Origin: Rhizodiscina lignyota
Lineage: Eukaryota; Ascomycota; Dothideomycetes; Aulographales; Rhizodiscinaceae
Assembly (NCBI GenBank): GCA_010015805.1
Contig: ML978129.1
Location: forward strand, 1,116,001-1,180,000
Length of the DNA: 64,000 nt
Direction of reading: 5' to 3'
Shown here: one piece after another, positions 41,086 to 53,776 of the stretch
How the letters are laid out: each line of letters opens with the position of its first letter
Numbering within the stretch: position 1 is the first letter of the stretch
Program-made: the position numbers and the translations under genes
The notes under the pieces: model-generated
The model's database searches: none
The model's input: only the letters and a program-made list of their open reading frames with translations
Told to the model about the DNA's origin: nothing

Positions 41086-43641
41086 ATGGCTCCTGCCGCG
41101 GAGCATCATCACCATCGCAGCACAACCAAAGCTGCCCAAAAGCCGTTCAAAGCGAGACATGCCACCAAGAGCGCTCTCAAGGAGCGATCAAAAGGTACAG
41201 TTCAATGCATAGTACAGGATTAGCATTAGTGGCTCACCATAAATATAGGAAAGATAGACGGCCTTGAGAAAGGCATACGCCGAACGCCTCACCAACACGT
41301 CATGTCGAAACTAAATCGCCGCAACCAAGCGAAGCAGAAGCGATTGACGCACAATCTGGAGCATGCAAAAGCAACAAGCGTATTTTCAGGTCGAGATGCC
41401 GCGCCAAGGATGGTTGCAGTTATTCCACTTTGCGATGACATCGATATACAAGATGCGGTGCGGAGTTTTAATAAAAGCGTGGAAATTCCGGAAGATGTAC
41501 CCGCAGATGGCTTTGTGCGCATCAACGTGGACAGGTTCAAGCAAAAGATAACATTCCTCCAAATTCGAAGAGATATGCTTGCGGCACTAGATGCATGCAG
41601 AGTCGCGGACTTTGTGGTCTTCGTGATGTCAGCCGAGCAAGAGGTGGATTCTTATGGGGAGCTGCTATTGAAGAGTATCGAGAGCCAGGGCGTATCCAGT
41701 GCCTTTGCAACAGTACAGGTGGGTGAATCGTAGCCATTAGTATATGCATTGACTAACTTGTTGTAGCATCTGGACAAAATTGAACCGGCCAAGAAACGAC
41801 CACAAGTCGCAGCATCACTCAAGTCCTTCATCACTCATTTCTTCCCAACGATTGAAAAAGTTACCTCGCTAGACTCTCGGCAGGAGAGTCTTAACCTTGT
41901 TCGATCCCTCTGCACATCTACACCAAAAGGTATAAGATGGCGCGAAGACAGGAGTTGGATGATGGTTGAAGACGTACAATGGCCCTCTGCAAAACAGCCG
42001 GATACTGGTGACGCTGCTAAGGGCGAGGTCATATTGACGGGAGTAGTGCGAGGAAAAAGTCTCAAAGCAGACAGACTTGTGCAAGTCGGCGACTGGGGAG
42101 ATTACCAAATTGAGAAGATCACAGCGGCGCCACTTGAGACAAAAAAGAAGGGCAAAGACGACAACATGATGGTGGATGAGCAGTCAAACGATATCCTAGA
42201 ACAGCCGTCGGCTGATCAGGATGATATGGTGGAGCTGGCGCCTGAAGAGGTGGTCATGCAGGACACAGCAGACATGGCTGTATCCGTCGCGACGACGTCT
42301 CGAAAGGGTGTGCTACTCGACGACCATCACTACTTCTCCGATGAGGAGGAATACGAAGCGCCAAAACCGAAACGGCTGCCAAGAGGAACTTCGGAATACC
42401 AGTCTGCTTGGTATCTAGACGATGTCTCAGACTCAGGCTCCGACCTAACAGATGTCGAAGATGCAGACGAGGACGTCAGTATGGGAGGCGGTCCTGTCGA
42501 GCCGGCAGATGGCATTGAAGGTCTTGCTGGACCAGAAGCAATGACTGAAGGAGGGCCATCGGAGTATCCTCAGTCTGAGATGTTCCTCGATCCATCGCCT
42601 GATGATGAGGCTGAAGAACTTGCAGCCTACCGTGCGTCACGAAAAAATGAGGCAAAAGAAGATCTTGAGTTCCCTGATGAAATTGAGCTTCATCCTCAAG
42701 TACTTGCGCGTGATCGTCTCGCGCGATACCGCGGGCTTAAGAGCGCCAAAACCTCGCCTTGGGATACAGCCGAGGATGCGCCTTTCGAGCCAGCAGAATG
42801 GCGGAGACTATTGACAATATCGGATTATGGGCTTGCAAAGAGGAAAGTGCTGAGAGAGTCAACCGATGGAGGAGTTAAACCCGGCACACGAGTACACGTC
42901 CATCTGCGTGATGTTCCGATCTCGTTGCAAACATCACACCAGTCCGGCAATGTGCTCGCAATGTTCCAGCTCCTCCGACACGAGCACAAACGTGTCGCCG
43001 CAAACTTCAGCATCACTCTCTCCTCTGACCTCGAAGCTCCTATCAAGTCCAAGGAGCAGCTCATCATGCAGTGCGGTCCGCGCAGGTTCGTCATCAATCC
43101 GCTCTTCAGCCAGGCAGGCAACACTCCGAACAACGTGCACAAGTTCGAGCGATGGCTGCATCCAGGGCGCTCAGCGATCGCATCTGCTATTACCCCTCTG
43201 ACATGGGGCGCTGTTCCTGTCCTTTACTTCAAGCAGACCTCCGATTCTCTTGAATTTGTCGGAACTGGAACGTCTCTGCCCCCCTCGCCTGCTCGCGTCA
43301 TCGCAAAGCGCATAATCTTGACAGGCCATCCATACAAGATTCACAAACGCCTCGTAACGATACGCTACATGTTCTTCAATTCCGAGGATGTGCATTACTT
43401 CAAGAGCTTGCCGCTGTGGACGAAAAGGGGTAGGAGCGGGTTTGTCAGGGAGAGTCTGGGCACGCATGGGTACTTCAAGGCTGTGTTTGATGGCAAGATC
43501 AACCCCATGGATGCCATTGGCGTTAGTTTGTGGAAGAGATGTTGGCCGAGGAGTGCGAGGCTATGGAGTGGGGTTGTAGACACTGAATCTCATGAGGCAG
43601 ACGGGGATCACGGCTTTGCCGGAATGATCACAGGCGTCTAG
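41086..43641 (+). CDS. TSR1: Ribosome maturation factor for 40S subunits
   Basis: GTPase-like but catalytically inactive factor that binds pre-40S particles and blocks premature initiation-factor binding. Exons: 41086-41194, 41249-41718 and 41767-43641, in phase, giving 817 residues (yeast Tsr1 is 788). Landmarks: a His-rich start (MAPAAEHHHHRSTTKAAQKP), MSKLNRRNQAKQKR, the degenerate GTPase domain (ACRVADFVVFVMSAEQEVDS), the AARP2CN region (DWGDYQIEKITAAPLETKKK), an acidic insert (YFSDEEEYEAPK, DSGSDLTDVEDADEDVS) and the C-terminal RIBIOP domain (GTRVHVHLRDVPISLQTSHQ, FKAVFDGKINPMDAIGVSLW, KRCWPR). The P-loop is missing, as in the family. Divergent from UTP7. Confidence 0.95.
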
Positions 43642-43988
43642 TGTCTGTCCTTTGAGATAATTTAGAAGTTTGGCTGGACCATTTGGGTGGAAGCTGCGAT
43701 TCTACGAGAGCGGCGCTCACAGTTAAAGAGATTGCATATTCCTGAGACATTGCAGAGCCCATGTTAGGGGAGAATATCATGAACGCTTATTCGCCATCGT
43801 ATCAAAAGTCTCTATGTTTCGCAAAAGCAAAACGCACTGTACGTCTTGAGTGTCCAGATCGAGAGCCGAACGAGCACGCTCAGGTCTCTCGTCTACGAGC
43901 ATGGGTGTTGAGGAAAAGGAACATGGCTGAAACCGTCCATTACCGCAGAAAATATACGCCAGCCAAAAGGCAAAGCCAAGTCAATCTT
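43642..43988. other. Convergent 3' region of TSR1 and SEC14
   Basis: 3' flanks of both genes; no coding signal seen. Confidence 0.4.
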
Positions 43989-45348
43989 TTACGCAGCTGC
44001 CGGAGCAGTCTCTCCCTCCTTCGCTCCTTCAGCCGCGGGAGCAGCTTCACCTTTAGACTCCTCACCCTCAACGCCCTCACCAAGTTGGTTCTCCGGCTTG
44101 TTCTCCACCGCGTCATCATCCTTACCCTTCTTCGCCCACTTCGGCGTCTTCGCCCACTGTGGATCCTGCCATGGTCCCGCGTCGCTCAGCATGCACCCGC
44201 CGTCGCACTCGCAGTCGCCGCCAAACTGCTTCGGCAGGTTCTCCTTCGGCACCTGTGTCAGCAGCTCCTTCTCATACCCGGAGCCCAGTACGTGAATCTT
44301 CGCGACGGTGACGGGGTCGAGGAAGCGCTTGACGACGCTGAACACGCCGGCGAAGCCCCAGGGAGCGTTGATGATGTACAATTTACCAAGGCGTTCAGGG
44401 TAGTAGTTCTGCGAAATGGCCGACGCCTGCTGCAGGTAGCCGTACACGGAGGGAGCGGAGCTGATACCGACGCCCTTGAGGTCCATGATTGTGCATGAGG
44501 TCTCGAGGAGTTGGCCGGCCTTACGGGAGCATGCGGGCAGACGTGGGTCGGCCATCTTCTCGTACTCGACGACGAGGTTCTGTAGCATGCGCTCGCCGGT
44601 GGTGATTTGGTACATCTTCTTGAGGTCGATCTTGCCGAGTTGCTCGACGTAGAGAGGGCGTCCGTCCTGGTATCATGTTCCATTAGACGGATGGTATTTG
44701 AGAAGTGAAAATAAGTCGATTTGGAGTTTATACCTTGTCAGTCTTGTGGTAATATTGCGGGTAGTACTCAAAGACCTTCGCCTTCTCGGGATAATCGAAC
44801 GTTCGCGTCAGTTCGTCCACGCCAACTCCGCCAAAATCTTTCCTCCAATTCTCGCAGTCAACGAACCTGCACAAATACCACCCACGTCAGCAATCCCAAG
44901 TTCCTATAGCAGTGCAGTAGATGCTCAAGGGCATTGCGAATGGATGAAAAACTGTGGAAGGGGGACGTACATCTTCTTCGAGTGCTCCACGTTGAACTTT
45001 CGCGCGCGCAGGAATCGCAGCTACAATCAAGTAGTAAGCCCCTAGCTCGAAGGACCGTATTGCAACTGTCCAGGCTGGTGATGGAACTGAATCCGCTTCG
45101 CATACCATCGTCAAAGTATCCAACCTCTCCGTATACCCCGCCTGCTCCAGCATCGTGCGCAATTGAAACACTATTCCTCCATCAGCACTTCCCACCTCCT
45201 AAACTTGCAATGCGTGAATCGTACCTTGCGCATCCTGCTGCTCAGTTGTGTGCCCTGGATGACCAGGCTTGGCCTCTGGCGCGGTGGTAGGAAAGTCGTA
45301 GTCGTCGTACTTCGGGTCGAGCTTCATCTCAGGGTTGTTCTGCGCCAT
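43989..45348 (-). CDS. SEC14: Sec14-type phosphatidylinositol/phosphatidylcholine transfer protein
   Basis: Lipid-exchange protein that couples phosphatidylcholine metabolism to PI4P signalling at the Golgi. Exons on the minus strand: 45225-45348, 45106-45170, 44971-45020, 44734-44866 and 43989-44666, closing to 349 residues. CRAL-TRIO N-terminal helices are split over small exons ([20 protein letters not shown], then [17 protein letters not shown]). The lipid-binding fold follows: [60 protein letters not shown]-like ([20 protein letters not shown]), [14 protein letters not shown] and [19 protein letters not shown]. The C-terminal 70 residues are Lys/Glu/Ala-rich and absent from yeast Sec14 (304 residues) but usual in filamentous ascomycetes. 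Confidence 0.95.
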
Positions 45349-45910
45349 TTTGGAGGCTGGTGTAGTTCAACGACCGCAGAGGAGTGGAGGGTAGAGGTCT
45401 GATGTGAGCTGTAGGTCAGTGGGAGAGCTGTTCAGGCGAAATTAAAAGTTTTGGGGGGTGCTCTTACGGAGAGAGGGGATTCTGCTATCTCGAGGAAATT
45501 CGAGGACAGGATAAGTGCTCTAATAGAAAGGGGAGATGGAAAGGTGGATGTGAGCAAAAGATTTTAGGGATGGATCAAAGGTGAAGTGCTGTAGGTCATT
45601 GTGATGGTCTCAAAGTGGCAGTCTAGGTGAATGCTTGGCGGGATGACGTCCATTCAGGGTTCAGCGAACGAGACGGCGCCTGGGGTCAAATCATCGACGT
45701 GCCCCCACACACGTTCTCACGACCGAGATTCCTCACTTTCTTTGAGCTACCTAAGGTAGGAGGGTCCAGAACAAGTCATGATTCCGCATTTCCCTGGTAT
45801 TTACAGCATTATGCAATGGGGCCATACAATCTTCAATCATACAGCATGCCCGTCACTTCGTGAGGGTTCCACGTGCCCTTTGGATTGGCACCATCTGGAC
45901 TCCTTTGTCC
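45349..45910. other. Upstream region of SEC14
   Basis: Promoter and leader of SEC14 on the minus strand and 3' flank of the DUF2434 gene. Nothing distinctive. Confidence 0.4.
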
Positions 45911-47516
45911 TTATATATCCAGCATGCTCCTTATCCTTTGTGGCTGCGCTTGCTCCGAAGTCAGCGTCCGCCCCGTCAAGCCTGTCGCTCCACTAACGCC
46001 CGTGTTGGTCGTCATAACACTGACGCCATCACTCTCTCTCCTTGGAATCTCCAGCCTAGCCGTCAATGGAGTCTGCGACTCCGTCGGCGTGATCTCATCC
46101 CTAAACGGGTCTTCCGGCGGCCTGCTCCTCGACCTGTCCCTGAGCCCACTCATGTTGCCCAACTCGACGCCCGCGTTGTCCGCGCGTGCACTAGGCCTGC
46201 CCTGGTCCACCTCCGTTGTCAACGCTCGCAGGCGCTCCTCGGGCGTCATGTTGAAGTCCGATTTGCCCCACTGCCACCAGTGCGGCTTCTTCGTTAAGCC
46301 TAGCTCAGCGTCTATGGAGCGACCTCTCTCGGCGCGCTGTGCAATGATCCTCTTGTCCTCATTCTCCTCGAGCAAGCCGGCGACGTTGAAGATGATGATG
46401 ATAAGTAGCGCCGGTGCATAGCCCAGTCCGTACGGCCAGCCTGATTCGACATCGTACTTGAAGAGGCTGATGTTCCACCTCCATGACATGGCAATGCCGT
46501 ACGCAACCTTGATACCAAGGACAATGATGGTGAGGAATAGTTTTGTCGGGCAGTGGACGCAGAAAGTGTTGAAGGAACCGAAGAAACCGGTTCCCCTTGG
46601 CTTATAATGCTTTAGAGAATGGTGGAGAGAGAAGCAAATGACGACAAAAGCAACCGCGGCCAGTACTGAGCCAGCTTTGAATCGTACATCGGTTGCTGCA
46701 GGTGCCGCGATAGTCGCTTGCTGCCACGCATCATGCTGCTTCTCGATAGGACTCCAGGACCGGGGAATGGTCATGAAGAAGTTCTACACTCATGTCAGTA
46801 TCCGGTGTTCGGGTGAATGGAAAGAAGTCAAGTGAACGTACTAGCCAAGCAAAGAGATAAAAAACGAGCGGAAGATAGAACTCGGTCTTCGACCTCCTAT
46901 CATCGTCTCGCATAGTGAATGGATCAGCATCGAAAATCTGCCTCTCCTGCCACGATCCCCAGTGTCTGACAGCTTCCCACACCATGGCCAAACTCCCTGG
47001 CATCATCAGGCAGAAGAAGAAACTCTGCAAAACCACCGCAATATCCTGGAGATAATCCCTATCGACATCAATCCCCGTAATCGTGCTGATGAGGGCGCAT
47101 GCTGCCACAAACAACATCCAATACCACTGCCACCGTCTCCCGATGACTCTGAACCGCTTGTCCTCGCGCAAAAACAGCTGCCCGTGCTTCTTGAGGTTGA
47201 TCAAAGTGAACATGACGCTGACGGCGAAGAGCGCCGCAAAGGCTACGCCGGTAGCGCCGCGCGTTGAAATGTGCTTAATCGGTGCGTAGCAGGACGTTGC
47301 ATTGACGAAGGAGCCGTTCGAGAGCATCAAGGGCTGGTACATGTCGAAGATGAGGTAGCATTTCGAATTGTTCGAGAGTGTATTGTTGCTGTAGAGAGTA
47401 TAATTGAAGTGATTCAGTGCGGTGGTATTGAAATGTACGCCATTGATGACGGTGTCCGTTGAGTTGTCGCCATTGTCCGGGAATTTGACAATATCGCGAA
47501 GGTCGATGAGAGGCAT
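45911..47516 (-). CDS. DUF2434 fungal multipass membrane protein
   Basis: A 515-residue protein from exons 46842-47516 and 45911-46783 with a 58-nt phase-0 intron. The start MPLIDLRDIVKFPDNGDNST and the segments IGRRWQWYWMLFVAACALIS, WEAVRHWGSWQERQIFDADP and DDRRSKTEFYLPLVFYLFAW, then NFFMTIPRSWSP, are signatures of the fungal-specific DUF2434 family. The N-terminal ectodomain has several N-glycosylation sequons (NDS-type: NTT, NYT, NNT, NNS, NGS, NAT). About seven membrane segments follow, then a cytosolic tail of about 150 residues rich in Arg, Ser and Pro (RDRSRSRPPEDPFRDE). The family has no established function; a receptor or surface role is speculative. Confidence 0.9.
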
Positions 47517-48740
47517 GATGGGCGAAGGCGGAGGAGCGTCGGAGGTGGTGAGGATGTAATCGCCCTCACAAAAGAGGGCTTTGAGGAATAAAAGAGCCCA
47601 ATCTCTCCTAGGGGAACTATCGGATGACTGATGAGAGCAGCGCAGAGACTTTGCAAATACTGTCGAAGCTTCTGCGCGATTTTGCTCGCATCGATCCCGC
47701 GATTGCGGGTCGGTGGGTGTCGTTGATGACGATTCAACTGGCTGGCTTCCACTGACGGCGCTCGCAACTGTAAGACGGCCGGAGGAGAGTGTGAAGAGAG
47801 GAATAGGGTGAGAGAAGGAGAAGTATCAACAGAATAACAATGCAGGGTGAGGACACAAGGGTTTGGAAGAAGCACAGCACTGCGCAGCTCGGCGGAAGCC
47901 TGCGGGATGGTTATCAAGCGGGCCGGCGCGCCATTGGACAAAAAGCTCTCACTGCTCCACCAAGGAATGCCTTGCTATAATAAAGTTAAATCTACATGCT
48001 GTTTTGAGCATGCGAAAAGCCCCGACTAGCAGGGCTGTTTACGAATGTAGATAATTAAAGATGGTCTGGAGTGTGTTACTGCTTTTCCCTGCCTTGCTTC
48101 TGGCACATACGCAGGTAGGTTGAGTTTGTGGTAAACATGGCATCTACGCGAGATGTGACTCCGATTGCTTGACGGTACGACTCTGGAAGATGCTTTCGAA
48201 CGAGATTTCCAAACGGATCACTATAATTGCGAGTTCATGTATTTGGATCCCGTGCTATTACGCCTCCAAACGTCCCTCTTCTCAACGCTGGTCGAGATCA
48301 CAACAAAAGAAGAGCACACATTTGAAGTAGCCATCTCAACCCTCGTTCGCAGAGGGGAGTTCAGCACGTCCATTTGAAGTATCGACTCCATGCCTAACCC
48401 TAGTATCTGCGGACGTCCCGTCGAAAACGTGAATCCCGAAGAAACAATTGGTACAATTGACACACGAAGCGGCAAGAGAAGAAGTGTGGCGGCGCGGAGA
48501 AGAAAAGCAGCCATAGTCCAAGTTCCACAGAATCATGAAAGGCACCGCCAAGAGGTTTTTGCTTGTCCCATCCGCCAGAATGCATCTTCCGTTACAAGGC
48601 ACATGAATCGCCGTTTGACCGAAAATCAAAATCGAGAAAAAGAGAGAAACAAGCCTAGGAACTAACGCCGTCGCAGTAAGCAGGGTTCCAACATAAAACG
48701 CCAAATCAAAAGTGAAGGGGGTTACCAACTCCGCCTGCTC
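47517..48740. other. Intergenic region between DUF2434 and CCR4 genes
   Basis: Contains the DUF2434 promoter. On the plus strand, an ATG at 48061 begins a signal-peptide-like stretch (MVWSVLLLFPALLLAHTQ) followed by a GTAGGT donor, and a protein-like frame lies at 48165-48377, but no junction joins them in phase. I leave it unannotated. Confidence 0.35.
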
Positions 48741-50919
48741 CTACAACCTTCTGTCCCTCTGCGGACCAAAATCCGCCTCGATGACTTTCTTGTCCTTCCT
48801 TGGCTTGACCGCAAACTCCGCCAGTAACGCCAAGTGGTCCGACGGGAAGTGCCAGTTTGGAAAGCCTGGTACTCTTGCCAAATACTCTCGATCAACATTG
48901 CCTAGTAGGCCCGTAACTTGCAAGCTGTTGGTGCTGTACCAGATATAGTCAATAACATCCGTGTATCCGGGCGTGTAGTTCGTAAAGTCGAGTTCACCGA
49001 TGTGATTGTACGACGACCGCAAGGCGAAGGGGTGAGTGATGCCATCGCGAGTGAAATTTCCATAGTTGCGGTTTGCTAGATCGGTATGATTGGAAGCCAT
49101 GCTACCATGGCCGACGAGGTTGTAAACTCCAGAGTCAGGGACGGAGTTGAAGTCACCGCAAATGATGAGCGGAATCTCTGTACCGTCATCATATTGCAAG
49201 CTTGGACCAGGCTTGACTTCCTCGTCGGCATCCGCACCGGCACTGCCTTCGCTGTCGCCATTCGCGTATTTGAAGATTTGCTTGTCCTCGCAAGGCGGCC
49301 ACTTCGCGTACTTGTCGGCCATCTTTGTGATTTCTTCCATCAGAATACCGACTTGGACGACCTTGACATCCGTGTAAGCTGGATCCCAGAAGACGTGTGT
49401 ATTGGCCACAATGATTCGCGCGCCTGTGAGACGGTTCTCGAGGAAAGCGATTGTGCCGATATGGTCTCGAGGCATGACACGATTGTAGACGTCATGTCCA
49501 CTCTTCATGTCTGACCTGTTAATGGCAATTGCCATAAAATCGACGATTTGCTTGTCCAGCAATATATATCTGCCACACTCGTGAGAAGTTCCGCATAGCA
49601 AAGTTGGTTATATGGATTTGTACTTACTTGCTATGCTTGTAGAAGGTAGCACACCCATCTACCCATTTTGCGTCCTTTTCCGGCATGTTCTTTGCTCTTG
49701 ACTTTGGCCAAAAGACGCCTTTGTAGTCATTGTAGGCCAAGTTCGGCCGGAAGTACTCGTTGAAGTTTTCTTGGTCGACCTCTTGCATACAGAATATGTC
49801 CGGACTGCGGCCTTGGACTTCTTCTAATATCATCTCTCGTCTCCGTTCCCATGCGAGCGCAGCTGATGGTGTATATCCGTATTGCGATTGAGTGCAGAAC
49901 TTGTCGCAGAGCGTGTTCCAACTGAGGACCTTCAGCTGTTGCTCTTCCGGTACGGGTTCGTCTGTGACCTGTATCCACGGGCGGTCCATTGGAGACTCGC
50001 CGGCTGCTAAGGTTAGCGAAGCAAAAATGCATCAAGATTATAACTCACGTTGAGAATCCTCGCGCAGGTATCTTATGAGCTCGCTCGTGCCCTGGTTCAT
50101 GACGATTTCCTTCAGGTCCTCCCTCAGAGGGTTCCCTTCAATGCCAAACATCTCTAACTGATAGAGAGAGCCCATTTCGATGGGCAGGTCACTGATGTGG
50201 TTGTCGAACGCAAATAGCTCCCGCATTCCGACCAGCATACCGATCTCTGAAGGTAGCTCGCGTATCTCATTGAGTGATATATCGAGTGTGACAAGGTGTC
50301 GGAGTCGTCCAATTGCGGGAGGAAGGTATGTGAGCTTGTTGCTGTTGAGATATAGCTTCGTCAAGAAAGTGTAGCTGAAAAGCGTGGGCGAGAGGCTGCG
50401 GAGACTCTGTACGCCACAGTCGAGCGCAGTCCAGACTTGATCCGAATCCTTTGGTGCCACAGGTCTGCTCCGGTTGTGCTCCTCCTTGACCTCCTCTTTC
50501 TGAGCACCGTTTGTAGCGCTTGCCAGCACATTCTTATTCACACTTGGGTGGTTGCGCGCGTGAGGATGCGACATGGTCATTTCACGCGCCTGTTGTGCGA
50601 GCTGTAGCTGTAATGTCCAGTGTTCACTCGGTGCCTTTTGAAGCGCGCTTTGTAAGCTGTTTGGAGTGCCGTTTGGTAGATGTGCCGGTGCGAAGTGTGG
50701 TGTTGTATTGGCCATGCCGCCACCTGAGAGATTGTGCTGGTGGTGGCCGTAGTTCCCAGCGTGGCCTCCATGGTCCTGGTGTTGAGGGTGCTGCACATGG
50801 TGCTGCTGTTGATTTTGATGATGTGCATACGGCTTGTTCATGCCCATGCCCATGTACCCACGGTGGCCGGTGCCACCGTTGAGCATGCCATGCTGCTGCG
50901 CATGCTGCTGATTGTACAT
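48741..50919 (-). CDS. CCR4: CCR4-NOT deadenylase subunit
   Basis: Catalytic mRNA deadenylase of the CCR4-NOT complex. Exons: 50049-50919, 49628-50006 and 48741-49569, closing to 692 residues. The N-terminus is Gln/His/Gly-rich (HHQNQQQHHVQHPQHQDHGG). Leucine-rich repeats follow (LTKLYLNSNKLTYLPPAIGR, LVTLDISLNEIRELPSEIGM) and bind the NOT1/CAF1 scaffold. The exonuclease-endonuclease-phosphatase domain has LKVLSWNTLCDKFCTQSQYG, the catalytic Glu in IFCMQEVDQENF, IIVANTHVFWDPAYTDVK, IICGDFNSVPDSGVYNL and the final SDHLALLAEF catalytic Asp-His. All key residues are present. Introns are 42 and 58 nt. Confidence 0.95.
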
Positions 50920-52268
50920 AATGAGCGTGTGTTCACCAGAGCGGCATGAAGCCGCGCTCCTCCACTCTCAGCTTGTTCGATCGAGAAGGGAAAGATGCCT
51001 CAGGAAGGCCGAGACAAGTGTTCGGTGGGGTTATCGAAGTCAAACTTGATATTGGTGGCGCAATCATCTGTTACGGTGGCCAAGAGGCCCGGATGAGGTC
51101 GAAGGACCGGAGTGAAGAGGTTGAAGAAAGGCGGTGGGAGGGGCCAAGTTGCGTGTTTCGGAGTCAGGCCCGTTTGTTCGTTTGTTGTGGTTTTGCTGTT
51201 GCTGGTCGACGTGACGAAGCGACTGCGGAGCACGAGCACGGTGTCGGACGTCACGCGTTTGCGAGGCTGGCAAGCAGGACAGCGCGATGTGGAGAGGGGT
51301 ATGTTCTGCTTGCTGATCAGGTCTGGGAAGAGCTGCAGGCGATGAATGGCTTGAGGGCAGCGTTTGCTCGCGGGCTGATGGTTGTGCGCTTCCCACTCGA
51401 TGCGTGCGTGATGGCGGAAGCGCCAAGCCAAGCGTCACGTGCGGAGGGCGCCAGGGACCAGCGGCGGAGTGGCAGGGTGGGCGTGGGCTAACAGGCCAGC
51501 AGCGCGCGAGCATGGCGATTTCGAGCTTTGCCATTCTGCTGCACAGCGCACCACTCTGTCTGCCGTAGCTTCACTCCAGCGTCGCCCGTAGCTCTCTGCC
51601 CTCAATTGACATGCCGCCCATTCACTCGCCGCGCTCTGCCCTCCGCCACGCCTCTGCCGCCGAGCAGCAGCGAGCATCCGCCTCCCTCGCAGGCATGGAG
51701 TCTGTCTACGCTCTCACTAGAGCTGCATGCGCGCCGGGTGCCTGGTTCACCCTTTCGCCCTCGCCTCACGCTCATGTCAGGAGCGGTGTTGGGAGGGCCT
51801 CTTGGCCGCGCCGCTGCGGAGTCTGATACTGGCCCTTCCGCACTGCTCTAAGCACTCAATTCAGCGCTCTGCTGGCGCCCTCGAGTTTCAGTATCCCTGA
51901 CTAGGCCAGGTCCTAGGATCGCTCCTTTCCGCAAGGGCCACTGGCCAGCAAATATTCCGGGCCTGTGAGCGCTGCATCCACGCCCGGACAGGGCTTTATC
52001 TGCCTGGCCAGCAGGAAAAAGAACTGCTCCTGTTGCCTCTCCGGCGGGTGAAAAGGCCTTTATTAAGCGGCGCACTCTGCTCGCATGTTCGCTCCTCACG
52101 CCTTTGCTGTCGCCGCGCGGCTCATGTCGCCTGCAGCGCAGCTTTATCCACTCTGATTGCTTTTTGTCTTCGCTTCCGCATTGTCGCGGAGCTGGTGCCG
52201 AGGCTTTCTAATACAATATCACGACAACAAACCACAACAACTCACGCCGCAACGAAACAATTGCGCAG
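50920..52268. other. 1.35-kb divergent intergenic region
   Basis: GC-rich region between CCR4 (minus) and the methyltransferase gene (plus). Open frames here are long only because of low stop-codon frequency. No gene motif seen. Confidence 0.4.
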
Positions 52269-53495
52269 ATGCTCGCGACTTCCTCCACCTACATACTAGC
52301 CACCGATCCACATCCATCACAGATGGACCAAGCCCGTGGGACAACCGCCTCCAGCGGCTCGTCGTCCCAATCTCTTGATGCAGGTTTCTCCGCATCCAAC
52401 CCTTTCATGCTCCTTCACGGCAGAAGATACCTTCGCGAACTGCCATATCCCCTCCCTTGCGATCTCGTCGAACTCCAAAGACAGAATCTATACACACACC
52501 TTGCGACTGCAGTATTTGGCACCCCCTTGTGCTGTCCACAACTCATCCAACGGCCTCCGCGCAAAGTCTTGGAGCTAGCTTGTGGTGCGGGATACTGGTC
52601 CTCATTATGCCACGACCTTTTCACAGGCCTAGGAAAACCCGATGTAGAGTTTGTGGGGCTGGATATCGTCTCTGTCGCGCCGAACATGCGGAAGCACGGC
52701 ATGAACTGGAGATTCGTGCAACACGACATGCGCGACGTGCCGCTGCCGTTCATGGACGATGAGTTTGACCTCGTAATGATGAAGGACCTCAGTATTGTTG
52801 TGCCGGTGGGAATCCCGTCGGAGCGTCTACTGGACGAAGCGCTGCGCATACTGAGACCAGGCGGCGTGCTCGAATGGTGGGAATGCGACTACAGCATCAG
52901 ATCATTATTACCACATCCACGTCCACCCGTCACATCGAGGAGTAAGAGACCACAAGATCTGGAGCAGGCCGTAGTAACTGGAACATTCGTAATCACACCT
53001 GCCACACCATTCGCGGCGAGAGTAACGAATAAGTATCTCCAGGATTATAATGGCTGGATACAAACGACGCTCGACAAGCGACAGCTCGCGCCCACACCGT
53101 GTTCCAGAATGGGGCCGACGCTCCTTCAAGAACCCGATGCCCTCTCCGACGTTGACTGGCGACGCGTAGCCATCCCTCTCGGTACCGCAAATCCACCTCC
53201 ATCCGCTGATGGTATCGATGACGGATCAATAGCTGTTCTCGAAACAGCAAACGGACAAAGACCACTTGACGCCGCGCCCTTGACGGAGGACCAGCTGGCC
53301 TTTCGGCACACGGCGCTGCAGATCATCGTACAACTGATCGAGAGCCTCGAGCCGCTACTGAAAGAAGCGAGCGGGAAGTCGGGCGAGGAGTGGGGCCGCT
53401 GGTGGACGTGGATGATGGCCGATTTGCTGGATAACTCTGGTGCGTCCAATGGAGAGTGCTTGGAGATTGGCTCGTGGTGGGCAAAAAAAGTTTGA
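52269..53495 (+). CDS. UMTA/LaeA-like SAM-dependent methyltransferase
   Basis: A 408-residue intronless class I methyltransferase. Landmarks: HGRRYLRELPYPLPCDLVEL, RKVLELACGAGYWSSLCHDL (motif I), EFVGLDIVSVAPNMRKHGMN, FDLVMMKDLSIVVP, and ALRILRPGGVLEWWECDYSI. The HGRRY...PLPCDL entry and the Glu-Trp-Trp motif are typical of fungal UMTA/LaeA-related regulators of secondary metabolism, although this protein is clearly not LaeA itself. An alternative start is the second Met (MDQARGTTAS at 52323), which drops a short poorly supported extension. A C-terminal helical region (QLIESLEPLLKEASGKSGEE) ends WWAKKV. Substrate unknown. Confidence 0.8.
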   Translation: MLATSSTYILATDPHPSQMDQARGTTASSGSSSQSLDAGFSASNPFMLLHGRRYLRELPYPLPCDLVELQRQNLYTHLATAVFGTPLCCPQLIQRPPRKVLELACGAGYWSSLCHDLFTGLGKPDVEFVGLDIVSVAPNMRKHGMNWRFVQHDMRDVPLPFMDDEFDLVMMKDLSIVVPVGIPSERLLDEALRILRPGGVLEWWECDYSIRSLLPHPRPPVTSRSKRPQDLEQAVVTGTFVITPATPFAARVTNKYLQDYNGWIQTTLDKRQLAPTPCSRMGPTLLQEPDALSDVDWRRVAIPLGTANPPPSADGIDDGSIAVLETANGQRPLDAAPLTEDQLAFRHTALQIIVQLIESLEPLLKEASGKSGEEWGRWWTWMMADLLDNSGASNGECLEIGSWWAKKV

Positions 53496-53776
53496 GCTGC
53501 TTTGCAGACCCCTGGTGATGATATACGCATGTGCATAGGAAATGTCATGCATGGCCGATTTGGTTGGCCATTTTTGTGGTTGAGATACCTTCTTGAGCGG
53601 TTGGGTACCTTTTTGATTGATTGGCGGAAGATACCAGAGGAGCTGTTACGGACTTTCAGCTCTCATAGCGTTGCTTCAGAGTTCGATATCTCTTTAAGTA
53701 ATATCTAGTGAACGATTTAGCACCAAACTTGCAAAAGGCGCACGGTATACGCCTTTCTAATTCTGCCGAAGAAGCC

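Noticed and set aside
44971-45020. Apparent two-base frameshift in SEC14 exon 3 near the (CG)n run
   Set aside because: Recounting the run gives a 50-nt exon, and the whole gene then closes in frame at 349 codons.
48061-48377. Signal-peptide-like start (MVWSVLLLFPALLLAHTQ) and a nearby protein-like frame
   Set aside because: The possible acceptor sites leave either a stop or the wrong phase, so no gene model closes.
48336-48728. Hydrophobic minus-strand frame just downstream of CCR4
   Set aside because: No ATG at the start of the frame, and it lies in the probable CCR4 3' flank.
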